NCBI GenBank assembly: GCA_014607495.2
Contig: CP053175.1
Span: 496,001 to 560,000, forward strand
Length of the DNA stretch: 64,000 bases
Source of the DNA: Carposina sasakii
Taxonomy: Eukaryota > Arthropoda > Insecta > Lepidoptera > Carposinidae
Reading direction: 5' to 3'
Below the pieces are notes generated by a model, which ran no database searches, was not told the DNA's origin, and saw nothing but the letters and a program-made list of their open reading frames with translations. This document shows positions 57,001 to 64,000 of this stretch, in pieces. Position 1 is the stretch's first letter. Every line of letters starts with the position of its first letter. Both the position numbers and the translations under genes were made by a program.

Positions 57001-60000
57001 TGTGACAGGTCCCACTTAACACTTTTTATCCCGGGAAAATGTTTTTATCCCGGATAATTTCGACATTTTGTTTTTTCTGTAGACCACGCGGACGGAGTCG
57101 CGGGCGTCCACTAGTTATTATTATTAATAAGTTCAAATGTGACAAGATGTTTACTTTACTTTTGGTTTGCTGGAACTCTTGAAGGGGTAAGCATGCTATT
57201 ATATTCTCCTGTATTCTACTGCTATAAAGCTGAAGAGTTTGTTTGTTTGTTTGAACGCGCTAATCTCAGGAACTACTGGTCCGATTTGAAAAATTCTTTC
57301 AGTGTTAGATAGTCCATTTATCGAGGAAGGTTATTAGCTAGCAACCCGCCCTGGCTTCGCACAGGTGCAATGTTTATGTAAGTATACCCACCGAGATGAC
57401 GCCGGGCAGGTCCACGAGCACCATGCGCGGTATGCCGGGGCCCTTCACAGACATGGCTATGACCTGGTTGGAGACGGTCCGTCCTCCCCGCACGCTGTTG
57501 CGCATGCGCAGCTCCACTTCTCTGTAGATAAGCAAAACTCACATAAAACTATCAACATAAACCGTTCATCAACATTAATACCAAAATTGAATAGAGACTT
57601 GTAGAGACTTCTTCTATGCTGCTCTGGGAGTGAAAAAAAAAACGTATAATACTACAGCTGCTTTTTTTCCCGAGCATATTGTACAAGTCAGTAGAGGGAC
57701 AAGAGGGTCTTGGTGTTTTGTAGGCGATGGGCTGACCACCTGTCACTACTAACCGAACTTGTACATCTCAACTATACACTCAAAATTGGTCAGAAGTGGC
57801 ACCATGTGGTTCAATCGGCCCTTGGTGCTCTGCCTACCTCGTAAGGGATAAGGCGTGATTATATATATAACATGTCTATATTTAAAAACTTGTGTCGTAT
57901 AAATGAGGCTTTTCTTTGCAAACTGTCATATATCATTTAATAGATTTTCACGCATGAAATGAAATCATTGCAGGATCAACATCATCTTCGAGCATCTAGC
58001 ATCAAGCCCATAATATTTGTCAAATACTTACTTCCTCAGGTCAGCAAGATCAGATTCCTTGTTTAAATCGAATTCTCTAGCCGAGTCGTTGAACTGTGCC
58101 ACGTGGTAAGGTCCTTCTGATAACGTCACTTTCACTGGGGCTCTGAAATATGTATGTAGTTATATGTAAGTTAAACAGCTGATGTCTTTAATGTTTATTA
58201 GGTTTTAATGCTGTATAACTACCCTCAAAATGATCAAGCAATTTCAGTAATTTAATTTTTGGGAGATTTAATTTGTTATTTAGATTCAAATTATATTAGA
58301 TAATTTTAGATATATATATTTTCTTTTTCCCAACATAACGTTCTTCTTCGGTTAGAATGTCAAACTATGTGCATCCTTATTGCCTCTTAAATCCTTCTCT
58401 TTAAACCCCTCCCCTAAACATACTACCTTCAATTCCTCCTTCCACCTTGTCACCAACCTTCTTCCTCTTATTTCCCTTCTTCTTAGATATTTACCCTACC
58501 CTAAGCCTTCATCTCCTATTTTCTAAACTTTAGTTCCTTTAGATTCTCCTCGACCATCCTTGGTAGACAAGGCCCATACTTCATACTTCATAACCCTCTC
58601 TGACTAAATTTTCTACCTGTTTATTCCTCTACCCCTCAACCTTCTTCCTCTTATTTCCCTTCTTCTTAGATATTTACCCTACCCTAAGCCTTCATCTCCT
58701 ATTTTCTAAACTTTAGTTCCTTTAGATTCTCCTCCACCATCCTTGGTAGAAAAGGCCCATACTTCATACTTCATAACCCTCTCTGAATAAATTTTCTATC
58801 TGTTTATTCCTCTACCCCTCAACCTTCTTCTTTCTTCATCACCCTCCCCTAAACGTTTTTCCCTTTATTTGAGTACCTACATCTTCTTCCGTGATTAAAG
58901 GGAGCACAATTGCTCTAGAGCTTGCCAGGTATCTTTCTCCCCTAAAACAACTTACTCTTTGCCGCTTCCCATTAAACCTTCGTCCTCTTATCAGCCTTTT
59001 CACTTCATCATCCTCCCCTAAGGCTTCCCATTTACTTGCAACCTTAAACCTTCTGCTTCACACCTTCTCCATATCCATTTTACCCGTCAACCTTAACCCC
59101 TTTCCCCCTTTTCCCAATCTAACATCATAAACATCTCCTTGCTACCCTGGGGAACCCTTCAACCATCCCCCTCCCCCTCACCGCGTGCACATCTCCCCGC
59201 CGCCCCGCGGGAACACCCTGGCCTGGGCCAACATCTCCAGCACACTGGTCTTGCCGGCGGACTGGTCTCCGACCACCACGACTCGTGGCAGGCGGTCAGC
59301 GTCGCCCGCGTCCCAGCCCGCTAACTCGTCTAGTACTGCCGAGTACATGTCTATTAGGGAGCGCTGCAAGGGGAAAAACGACGCTTTAGATACATGTCGA
59401 ACGCATATAACATGAGGCTGTAGAACATGCCGCATTATAAAACGGCTAGGCATTTTAAATGAACGAAAAGATTCCTTCTAGCACCATACCAGCCGCTACC
59501 GCGATACGCTCGGTTCGTACGTTTTTATTATAATGACAGTTCTAACACCACCACCTAACCAAATTAATTAAGGAAACAATCGTACTATTCAAATGCCTAG
59601 TGGTTTTTGTAATACCCGTTTAACATAGCGGGGGCCCAGATGGATCAGTGACAGTGATAATTAAGAAAAAAGCAGTCACAGATGATTTTGGGAACTAGCT
59701 TCTAGTTCTTTAATAACTACATTGTGACGCCACCAGCAACGTCACAATGGAGATGGCAGTCACAGCTGCGAACGAGGCGAGAGACCGGAGGGGACGCAGC
59801 ACCGCCCGCACACCGCACGCCCCGCCAGCATCCCGCTCACCCCGCTACCCACCGCCGCCAACGAAGCAATAAAACTAGTTGGACAAGCCGCGCGCCCAGC
59901 ATTCACGTTCGGTGGTTAGTGCCCTCTGCACGTCCGCGTCAGCTACCGGAGGTGAATGCCCACGTCCTCAATTTGCCAGGTGCAAAGCCCTAGTCGTCTA

Positions 60001-62709
60001 GTTGTTAAAGGGACCTTTGATTCGGGTAAAGATCGTGTCAGGACCCCGAAACCATTAGATCCAACTAGTGCAGGACGTTCCGCGATACGGGTCACCGACG
60101 CCGAAGGTGCATTCCCGCTTTTTGCACGTCCTCGGAATAACCGAGTCCACGCCGTCTGACTGTCAGGTGAACCTTTGATTCGGGTAAAGATCGTGTCAGG
60201 TTCTCTGACCGTCAGGCATAGCCGTGGACAGGACGTTTCATCCCCGCGCCGTCGACGCTCATCCAACTCGCGCTCCCGCCGCGTATATCCCGTTATTCCG
60301 CTCGTACCGCGACCGAGCCCGCCAGTTAGTTTCCCGAGGGAAGTCCGATACTTCCCTAAGCTATGTATAGTCTAGATCGTGAATAAGTGAATGTACCTAA
60401 GTGATAGTAATTACGAACCTGTAGCTTGCCTTCTGCAATCCTTGTCCAGTCTGGCCTTCCGCCTGTTAACTATATTTAGTATTACAAACCGCGTCCATAG
60501 TCAGGTCCCGTGACTGACGTAAACTCATGTATTGGATGATCATTTACTAAAGTGAGATTATACGTGAATGAATGTGTATCGTGTGTTTTCTCTCACTATC
60601 CCGACTCCCAAACTCTGTTCACTCAGAAATCCCTAATCTAGCCCCCCGGCTGGGTCATAGGGAGTAGCCCGGCGTACCCAAATTCATCCCTTGGAATACG
60701 CCGCGTTACAACATAAAGAGTGATACACTACAAGCGTAAACTTAGAATCGCGAGCGCAGCAAGCGCGAATCTTTATCGTGAATTGCATCAAATCAAAAGA
60801 GCCATCGAAGCTTCGGGGACCACCACATTACCGTAGCTGTAATAGGATCCGAAACCGACAATTTTATGAATGTGGACGAGGCTTAAGAGGTAGGTTTGTA
60901 ACGTACCAAAAGATCTTCTTTGTAGTCTTTTTTGTAGCCTCTGCCAACGCCTATGTCCCCCCTGAGGTTATCCCCCCTCACCTGCGCCTTCCGCTGCGGC
61001 GGCTGGCGCCCCTGCCGCAGCAGCAGGTTCTGTTGGCGCAGCTCTCTATTCTCCTGTTCCAGACGTTGTAACTCTCGCTGGTATCTCGCTTGTACTTCCA
61101 GCACTTCTTCTTGGAGAGCGTGGACGCGTTTTTCTACAACGCAACCGGTGTGAGGCGATTATCATAATGCACCGCGTAGCATGGGACAGCAGATGTTAAA
61201 GTTGCAAATACAACATAATATGGAAAACATGTCGGAAAACATCGCGTCTCTGCGCGTGGATTCGCATAGTAAAAACATTACATATGGCTGTGAACGTAGT
61301 GTGGGCATAACGGTGACAGATGTAAATTAATCTGTCAATGAATTTGATTAGTGAAGAGTGAAGCTCATGTAGCGGAGCCACCTATCGGATGCAAGAGAGA
61401 ATGCAAATCCTAGAACGCGATATCGAAGTTTCTCTAAATGATTGGAATATACACATGGGCCAAACAACGACTAATGGCCCAGTGGGGCCGGAAGTGCTTC
61501 CCTATTCACCACCCCCACACTCAAACACAACCATACCAGTGCAGCACAACACATATCTGGAGGAAAGGGTAGCTAAGAAACCACTCACCATAAGCAGCAG
61601 CATCATCAGCCGGCTTGGCCGAGCCGAGGGTGACAGTTGCCGGTCGACTCTGAAGGTTATTCACTATCTTCGGTGCTGGCTCTATAGGGGGAAACGGTAT
61701 GCATTACGTGTCTTGCGCGCGTAACAATGAAATGGAATTTTTGTATGTCGGTGACCTTTCTACATCTACGGGTCTCGTCATTTCTGATCACGCAGAGAAA
61801 TCCCGAGCATAGCTCTCTCCATTGCTCGCTGTGAGATCTTGAGCTTCTTTATGGAGGCACACAGTTAGAGACCACGTCTTGGCTGTTTTGTTCCTTAATC
61901 TTATAAAATTCTCTTATTCTTTATTGTACACAGAAACATTGGGCAATATAATAGTGACTTAACATACTCGTAGTTACACAGAGAATGTACCTACAAAAGC
62001 GAGATAATATATTTATCCAAGGTGAATTGAGTCCAAACGAGCATTAGTTTTTTTAAAGTGCGATATAATAACGAACGTTTTTCAGTTACATACATTGCAA
62101 GCAATATTATTTTAAATGCGTAAAATGACGCAGTTACTATGGGAGCTGTCATCGAGAAAAGAAATGATTGGAAAGACTACAGTCAACACTACAGGTCACA
62201 ATTTGTATTTATTACTGCTACAATTACTGGACATAACACTAAAATATACCTAGGATGTTTTTGATCATCTACGTTTCCCAATACTGCGCATTCTCTCCGG
62301 CATCATGAACATTTTTCTCGATGGAAGCATACCTGGGAAGTGTCTGGTTTCCAAGATATTAAGGTCCAAAGTTGACTCAACAGATAGTTTTTTTTTTGCA
62401 GAAAGAAATGCACGGAGACGCGTGCAAGTGCACGCTTCAAAAGTGTGCGTGATGATGTGTTCTGCTGGGCTATTACCTAATTTGTAGCAGAGCCGAAGCA
62501 ATGCGACAGCGAAAATGTGGCGGCGTAATGGAAAAGTAATTATTCTGCGTCTACAACTCACCGATCTGCGCAGTGGCATTAGCCGCGGCCGCCGCCACGG
62601 CATCCTCGTACCTCCGACTGACCCACTCGCTGAGGCTGGCCGCACGCGCCAGTCCCGCCTCGCGCAGGCGCGGATCTGCGTGGAGCGTCAGGGGCACACC
62701 TAGCGTTAA
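44938..62709 (-). CDS. Opa1: Opa1, mitochondrial dynamin-like GTPase (5' end outside)
   Basis: Dynamin-related GTPase that fuses mitochondrial inner membranes and shapes cristae. Eighteen exons are placed on the minus strand, all GT-AG with continuous phases and 823 codons plus stop. In order they encode a linker, a coiled coil ([19 protein letters not shown]), the GTPase (P loop GDQSAGKT, switch threonine in GEMCTR, DLPG, TKVD), the stalk and the C-terminal coiled coil ending FIEALNKEK. Signature phrases such as [30 protein letters not shown] and [11 protein letters not shown] leave no doubt. Targeting sequence and membrane segment are not in the window. Coding exons are GC-rich at third positions. 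Three minisatellites built from its own exon edges lie in the introns, and an extra in-frame exon candidate is at 50851-50952. Confidence 0.95.
45126..45275 (-). mobile_element. tRNA-headed SINE (family B), truncated
   Basis: Shares CCTAGTCCCACATTAAGATC and ACTCGGAAACAAACATTGAT with the 9.84 and 10.67 kb copies. The tRNA head is missing. Confidence 0.65.
45338..45407 (-). CDS. Opa1: Opa1 exon Q
   Basis: 70 nt: [20 protein letters not shown] and EEL, matching KIKLLTGKRVQLAEDL of OPA1. Leaves in phase 1. Confidence 0.92.
45458..45772 (+). mobile_element. Helitron-like non-autonomous element
   Basis: TCTATACATATAAT start, CTAG end, A and T at the borders, 3' hairpin GGACGGAGTCGCCGGCGTCC. Copy of 8038-8320. 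Confidence 0.8.
45891..46147 (+). mobile_element. MITE, ACAGGATG family, diverged
   Basis: Left end ACAGAATGTTTGTTGG, right end AAAAAAGCACCCTGT, with AACCAGACACTTCCC inside. A tRNA-like module interrupts it at 45930-45992. Confidence 0.6.
45930..45992 (+). other. tRNA-like module
   Basis: GGTTAGAGCGAAAGCATGGT, then GAGGTCGTGAGTTCAAATCT. Close relative of the 33.24 kb module on the other strand. No complete acceptor stem. Confidence 0.45.
46191..46325 (-). CDS. Opa1: Opa1 exon P
   Basis: 135 nt: [20 protein letters not shown], then [19 protein letters not shown] and VLDE. Confidence 0.94.
46642..46723 (-). CDS. Opa1: Opa1 exon O
   Basis: 82 nt: [20 protein letters not shown] and SQQNENG, matching the RRGFYYYQ region of OPA1. 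Confidence 0.92.
46815..47090 (-). mobile_element. Helitron-like fragment
   Basis: Begins CTAGCTGACCCGGCAAACGT and carries AAAATCGGTCGAGCCGTTTC, the antisense end of a common lepidopteran Helitron-like family. Confidence 0.5.
47441..47660. mobile_element. Relative of the 4.36 kb foldback element
   Basis: GATGCCACGGGTGTTGGCGA, GAAACATATG and GATCCGAGGGTCAGCGGAGG as in 4361-4837. The left arm is missing. Confidence 0.55.
47721..47934 (-). CDS. Opa1: Opa1 exon N, stalk
   Basis: 214 nt: [20 protein letters not shown], then [20 protein letters not shown] and [11 protein letters not shown]. Very GC-rich. Confidence 0.93.
48362..48505 (-). promoter_or_regulatory. Orphan copy of the ZAD upstream module in an Opa1 intron
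   Basis: The minus strand reads TTGAGGATTTCCCGGCGTTT, CCATTCATCATCATTATC, then CTGTATCGACACAGTTTCCC and TTACCTTTTC. This matches the second half of the ZAD upstream module, but no ZAD coding sequence follows. It may be a leftover of a lost duplicate or a sign that the module is mobile. Confidence 0.45.
48566..49670 (-). repeat. 102-bp minisatellite made of the Opa1 exon M 3' end and donor
   Basis: Ten intronic units plus the exon copy. Each unit holds the last about 60 bases of exon M, the GTGAGT donor and about 40 intron bases (GTCACTAGTGATGCGTCACT). Units differ by a few substitutions. Reading past the true donor meets an in-frame TGA before the next one. Confidence 0.92.
49608..49749 (-). 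CDS. Opa1: Opa1 exon M, stalk
   Basis: 142 nt: [19 protein letters not shown], then [18 protein letters not shown] and SHTLLRQLA. Its last about 60 bases plus the donor are the unit of the 102-bp minisatellite. Confidence 0.93.
49800..50095 (-). mobile_element. Two tandem RTE 3' tails, antisense
   Basis: The reverse strand has [19 protein letters not shown] and, after a CTTCTCAAGGCTGAGAATGA joint, [19 protein letters not shown]. Two separate truncated RTE ends lie side by side. Confidence 0.65.
50142..50356 (-). CDS. Opa1: Opa1 exon L, stalk
   Basis: 215 nt: [15 protein letters not shown], then [20 protein letters not shown] and [11 protein letters not shown]. Confidence 0.93.
50851..50952 (-). 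CDS. Opa1: Candidate Opa1 cassette exon (102 nt, phase 1 to 1)
   Basis: Preceded by a long pyrimidine tract and CCCCGCAG and followed by donor GTAAGA. It is open in exactly the phase between exons K and L and would add 34 residues ([19 protein letters not shown], then [15 protein letters not shown]). As recalled, human and fly OPA1 have no such insert here, so it may be an alternative or lineage-specific stalk exon. Confidence 0.65.
51125..51320 (-). repeat. Dispersed repeat, 'CAGAAGTGGCACCATGTGG' family
   Basis: Reverse copy of the 12.56 kb repeat. Confidence 0.6.
51404..51597 (-). CDS. Opa1: Opa1 exon K, stalk
   Basis: 194 nt: [20 protein letters not shown], then [20 protein letters not shown]. 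Leaves in phase 1. Confidence 0.93.
51657..52083. mobile_element. MITE with about 50-bp terminal inverted repeats
   Basis: ACAGGGTGTAAAAAGACAAC at left against the reverse of GTGGTCTTTTTACACCCAAT at right. Both arms carry AATACCTCGTATTCTTTGTA. Interior CTCAATATCTTGGAAAC links it to the ACAGGATG family. Confidence 0.75.
52180..52300. repeat. Dispersed repeat, 'GGAGATGCAGCTGATG' family
   Basis: CACTAGAATACATCAGCTGC and CGCAAGAGTCGACTAAGG, inverse of the 4.1 and 6.5 kb copies. Confidence 0.5.
52568..52690 (-). mobile_element. RTE-tailed short element, antisense, truncated
   Basis: (TTC)n, then CAGCCTATTGTAGTCCACTG and GGGGGGTTTTGCCCATAGTC. Confidence 0.65.
52706..53081 (+). mobile_element. MITE, ACAGGATG family, copy 4
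   Basis: ACAGGGTGTTTTTTCGTTTC at left, AAAAATCACCCTGT at right. Same interior as copy 1. Confidence 0.8.
53192..53353 (-). CDS. Opa1: Opa1 exon J, stalk start
   Basis: 162 nt: [20 protein letters not shown], then [18 protein letters not shown] and [12 protein letters not shown]. Its first 69 bases plus the acceptor are the unit of the 98-bp minisatellite upstream. Confidence 0.95.
53285..54445 (-). repeat. 98-bp minisatellite made of the Opa1 exon J 5' end and acceptor
   Basis: Twelve unit starts after the exon copy (53383, 53481, 53579, 53677, 53775, 53880, 53978, 54076, 54166, 54264, 54362, 54436). Each full unit has the acceptor GTGTTGCAG, 69 bases of exon J and about 29 bases of AT-rich intron. 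One interval is 105 bp, one 90 bp, and the last units are truncated. Confidence 0.93.
54446..54480. other. Displaced copy of an Opa1 exon I segment
   Basis: CACCGCGCAGTAACCCAGCG and CCTTCATCGG repeat bases of exon I at about 54581-54611 with one change. They are fused to the truncated end of the 98-bp array, only 17 bases from the exon I donor. Confidence 0.75.
54497..54642 (-). CDS. Opa1: Opa1 exon I
   Basis: 146 nt: [20 protein letters not shown], then [18 protein letters not shown]. Leaves in phase 2. Confidence 0.93.
54677..54889 (-). mobile_element. MITE, ACAGGATG family, antisense partial
   Basis: Reverse copy of the second half plus the ACAGG end (AACGTTCCCGAAAACTACGG, CGTTAAGGGTGGCAACGAAA). 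Confidence 0.7.
55018..55187 (+). mobile_element. RTE-tailed short element abutting the Opa1 exon H donor
   Basis: Body GTGGGCAGCAGCGCCTCCCG and tail GCAATAGGCTGAAGAAG. Its tail touches the GTGAGT donor of exon H at 55187-55192. Confidence 0.75.
55193..55324 (-). CDS. Opa1: Opa1 exon H, GTPase G4
   Basis: 132 nt: [17 protein letters not shown], then [18 protein letters not shown] with the TKVD motif. The intron begins almost directly with an RTE-tailed element. Confidence 0.95.
55690..55795 (+). mobile_element. Single arm of the 2.0 kb foldback MITE
   Basis: GGAGTTGGTCCCATAGTAAA and CTAGTTTCGTGTCAAAAGAT match the right arm at 2187-2297. The other arm is absent. Confidence 0.65.
55800..56108. 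other. Opa1 intron, nothing recognised
   Basis: AT-rich, no feature called. Confidence 0.4.
56109..56640 (-). repeat. 47-bp minisatellite made of the Opa1 exon G 3' end and donor
   Basis: Ten intronic units (about 56109, 56156, 56203, 56250, 56297, 56347, 56394, 56441, 56491, 56538) plus the exon copy. Each unit is GT followed by the last 45 bases of exon G, so every junction recreates CAG/GTAAAC. Three units carry a 3-bp TAT insertion. The intronic units read GTTAGGGTTG where the exon has GTTAGGATTG. Confidence 0.93.
56590..56688 (-). CDS. Opa1: Opa1 exon G
   Basis: 99 nt: [17 protein letters not shown], then [13 protein letters not shown], ending at donor CAG/GTAAAC. The last 45 bases are the unit of the neighbouring 47-bp minisatellite. 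Confidence 0.93.
56801..57114 (+). mobile_element. Helitron-like non-autonomous element
   Basis: TCTATACATATAAT start, CTAG end, A and T borders, GGACGGAGTCGCGGGCGTCC hairpin. Third full copy. Confidence 0.8.
57226..57372 (+). mobile_element. Helitron-like fragment
   Basis: GAACGCGCTAATCTCAGGAA and CCGATTTGAAAAATTCTTTC as at 12.32 kb. It runs up to the Opa1 exon F donor side. Confidence 0.55.
57392..57521 (-). CDS. Opa1: Opa1 exon F, GTPase G3
   Basis: 130 nt: [17 protein letters not shown], then [20 protein letters not shown] with the DLPG switch II motif. Confidence 0.95.
57640..57865 (+). repeat. Dispersed repeat, 'CAGAAGTGGCACCATGTGG' family
   Basis: Near-full copy of the 12.56 kb repeat (GGTCTTGGTGTTTTGTAGGC, ACCGAACTTGTACATCTCAA). 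Confidence 0.65.
58032..58142 (-). CDS. Opa1: Opa1 exon E
   Basis: 111 nt: [20 protein letters not shown] and [17 protein letters not shown], as in OPA1 after the G2 loop. Confidence 0.93.
58340..59130. repeat. Pyrimidine-rich tract with a 183-bp direct duplication
   Basis: CT-rich on the plus strand for about 800 bases. A block starting ACCTTCTTCCTCTTATTTCC is repeated at 58456 and 58639 almost unchanged. Lies in the Opa1 intron between exons D and E; on the transcribed strand it is purine-rich. Confidence 0.75.
59182..59363 (-). CDS. Opa1: Opa1 exon D, GTPase G1/G2
   Basis: 182 nt starting [17 protein letters not shown]. Contains the P loop [13 protein letters not shown] and [10 protein letters not shown] with the G2 threonine. 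Leaves in phase 2. Confidence 0.95.
59364..59722. other. Opa1 intron, nothing recognised
   Basis: No exon in phase and no repeat assigned. Confidence 0.4.
59723..60710 (+). mobile_element. Probable solo LTR of an LTR retrotransposon
   Basis: 988 bp, starts TGTGACGCC and ends CGCGTTACA (imperfect inverted ends TGTGACGC / TGTAACGC). Flanked by ACAT on both sides (59719-59722 and 60711-60714), a 4-bp duplication typical of Ty3/Gypsy-type elements. GC-rich start, with the block TTTGATTCGGGTAAAGATCG present twice. No internal coding region, so a solo LTR left after recombination is inferred. Confidence 0.6.
60982..61133 (-). CDS. Opa1: Opa1 exon C, coiled coil
   Basis: 152 nt: [19 protein letters not shown] and [20 protein letters not shown], then a basic RQPPQRKAQ. 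Matches the coil just before the GTPase domain of OPA1. Confidence 0.88.
61589..61681 (-). CDS. Opa1: Opa1 exon B
   Basis: 93 nt, [20 protein letters not shown] and then [11 protein letters not shown]. Phases 1 to 1, so it could be skipped without a frame change. It lies in the region where vertebrate OPA1 is alternatively spliced. Confidence 0.8.
61690..62249. other. Opa1 intron, nothing recognised
   Basis: About 61.79-61.87 kb resembles a reversed RTE fragment (CATAGCTCTCTCCATTGCTC). The remainder is unassigned. Confidence 0.4.
62250..62385 (-). mobile_element. MITE, ACAGGATG family, antisense fragment
   Basis: AAGCATACCTGGGAAGTGTC, TGGTTTCCAAGATATTAAGG as the reverse of copy 1. Confidence 0.6.
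62562..62709 (-). CDS. Opa1: Opa1 exon A (linker after the membrane segment)
   Basis: Encodes [34 protein letters not shown] and an alanine run, leaving in phase 1 so that the next exon completes GAG (Glu). The start could be 62709 (CAG) or 62699 (CTAG). Assignment to Opa1 rests on phase and position. Confidence 0.7.
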
Positions 62710-62833
62710 CTGCCTATTGTACTGTCTACTCACGAGTACTCATCATTCCTAAGCCTGGATAATCTTAGATAGATTAATCCTAGATAACTCTTCTAATACA
62801 CATATTAGCCATATAAATGCTACACATAGCTAT

Positions 62834-63404
62834 ACAGGGTGTGGGTGACAGCCAGGCAAATACTGAAATGCTGAACGAGCACTATTGTGTTGAGCTATAC
62901 GACAGTGTTATTACTAGCAGGAAATGTATTTCTGATTTGATTATCAGTAATCTTTGCTCTCCGCGCCAATTGTATCGGGCGATCCTGTGACAAATTAAAT
63001 GGGCTTATTGGTTATTGTGTGATACATTGCTGTTTTTTGGATCACTTGTGACTCTCCATTAGTATCATCATCAATAATCTTTTTTGGTGGCAATATTTTT
63101 TTTGAAAATCATCCTTTGATTAAAATTTTATTTTATTGTCATTATCTAAAATTGGTCAGAAGTGGCACCATGTGGTTCTATCAGCCCTTGGTGCTCTGCC
63201 TACCCCGTAAGGGATAAAGGCGTGATTATATGTATGTATCTAAGGTGTAATTAAACTAACTAAACTATTTTTTTCCTGAAAATATGAAAAAAATCGGAAA
63301 ATTTTAGAATTTTCCTGAGAAAATTTTAAGTGTTTTACGCCTCAGAATCATGGTCTGAAGTAATGGTATCAATATTTGACTGGTTGTCACAGACACCCTG
63401 TATA
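62834..63404. mobile_element. MITE with ACAGGGTG ends
   Basis: Inverted ends ACAGGGTGTGGGTGACAGCC / GGTTGTCACAGACACCCTGT. One-end fragments recur at 47.66-47.70 and 50.62-50.66 kb (GGTATCAATATTTGCCTGGC). A copy of the 12.56 kb repeat is nested at 63148-63226. Confidence 0.65.
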
Positions 63405-63589
63405 CGTAGCTGGCTTTATAGCTTTATAACTCAGGTATTCGGAAAATTTTGGATAATTCCTATTTTTTTTTTACATTAATACACATATATGGTCACATAA
63501 ATGCTAGCTTTATAGCTTGGATATTGAGACCATTAGCAGCTAGAGATAATTCTTGTTTTTCTTTCGTCGCGTGCGGCAGACCCACTTCG

Positions 63590-63655
63590 CGCTGGCGCGT
63601 ATATAGGGGCACACCTAGCGTCAACTACCTATTGTACTCGCGGTATAAGCTACAT
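63590..63655 (-). pseudogene. Partial duplicate of the Opa1 exon A 5' end
   Basis: GGGGCACACCTAGCGTCAAC and TACCTATTGTACT repeat the exon A border at 62691-62725 with few changes, but the coding part diverges after about 15 bases. The acceptor CAG has become TAG. Likely a dead copy about 0.9 kb upstream of the real exon. Confidence 0.55.
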
Positions 63656-63659
63656 ATAG

Positions 63660-64000
63660 CTAACTGGAAACTTTGTGCTATTTCCAGCTAAAGATGATCC
63701 TTTTAATACATACATATATTTGCGACGTAAATGCTGGCTTCATAGCTTGGGTATTGGGAAAATTTGCAGTTGTTAGTTACCTCTGTGTGTCATACTATTT
63801 AAATAACTAATTTAATCAACATCATAATGACAATAACCCTACATTTTAGCTATAAATCTCTATTGAGCTGTTACTTCTACACTTACTTTAAGACTAGAAT
63901 AAAATTAACTAACAGAAATACCAAGTTATTTCTTCATGAATGTGCACTTTCTACATAGATAAGGATTTAAAGGGCATTCTTGGAGGTTATGAACAATTTT
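63660..64000. other. Right edge, nothing recognised
   Basis: AT-rich sequence. Opa1 exons for the targeting peptide and membrane segment were not found here and should lie further right. Confidence 0.4.

Noticed and set aside
57318..57604. Plus- and minus-strand open frames around the DLPG exon
   Set aside because: Shadows in other frames of Opa1 exon F; only the frame with [10 protein letters not shown] has splice phases that fit.
1..64000. CRISPR arrays, bacterial operons or viral genes
   Set aside because: The only regular arrays are the exon-derived minisatellites. Splice structure and repeats are eukaryotic, and no viral structural genes were seen.

Overview
This window is nuclear DNA from a moth or butterfly (Lepidoptera), inferred from gene content and repeats. 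Genes are split by many short AT-rich introns with GT-AG borders. The spaces are filled with typical lepidopteran repeats: tRNA-headed SINEs, RTE LINE tails ending in ATG/GAT repeats, TC...CTAG Helitron-like elements sitting between A and T, hAT-like MITEs with exact 8-bp target duplications, and long-arm foldback MITEs. Nothing looks prokaryotic and there is no CRISPR array.

Layout. (1) 1-20.6 kb, minus strand: the 5' part of a PDZ-RhoGEF gene (RhoGEF2/ARHGEF11/12 type). It has a start exon at 20.6 kb, a 10.7-kb first intron, a two-exon PDZ domain and coiled-coil exons, and it runs off the left edge. Its introns hold most of the mobile elements, including a three-level LINE-in-LINE-in-LINE nest (14.3-17.5 kb). 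(2) 23.5-25.8 kb, minus: a decayed THAP-domain, P-element-like gene. (3) 26-41 kb: four paralogous two-exon ZAD + C2H2 zinc-finger genes, three on plus and the fourth on minus. All are split in phase 0 inside the ZAD, all end in a KLY tail, and all are preceded by a copy of the same upstream module in the gene's own orientation. A broken DDE_Tnp_4 transposase lies between the first and second. (4) 44.9-62.7 kb, minus: Opa1, the dynamin-like GTPase of mitochondrial inner-membrane fusion. Eighteen exons are placed with matching phases, plus one extra in-frame 102-nt exon candidate; the N-terminal targeting exons lie outside the window.

Main discoveries to follow up. First, Opa1 carries three independent minisatellites, each made of a piece of one of its own exons together with that exon's splice site (47-bp, 98-bp and 102-bp units), which places about 10-11 decoy splice sites beside each true one. 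Second, the four ZAD genes share a co-duplicated upstream module with a near-invariant pyrimidine-rich motif; three copies are joined to remains of a THAP gene, which suggests an ancestral head-to-head THAP/ZAD pair. Third, Opa1 has a candidate symmetric cassette exon in the stalk region. Product names come from recalled family features read directly from translated exons; no database search was possible.
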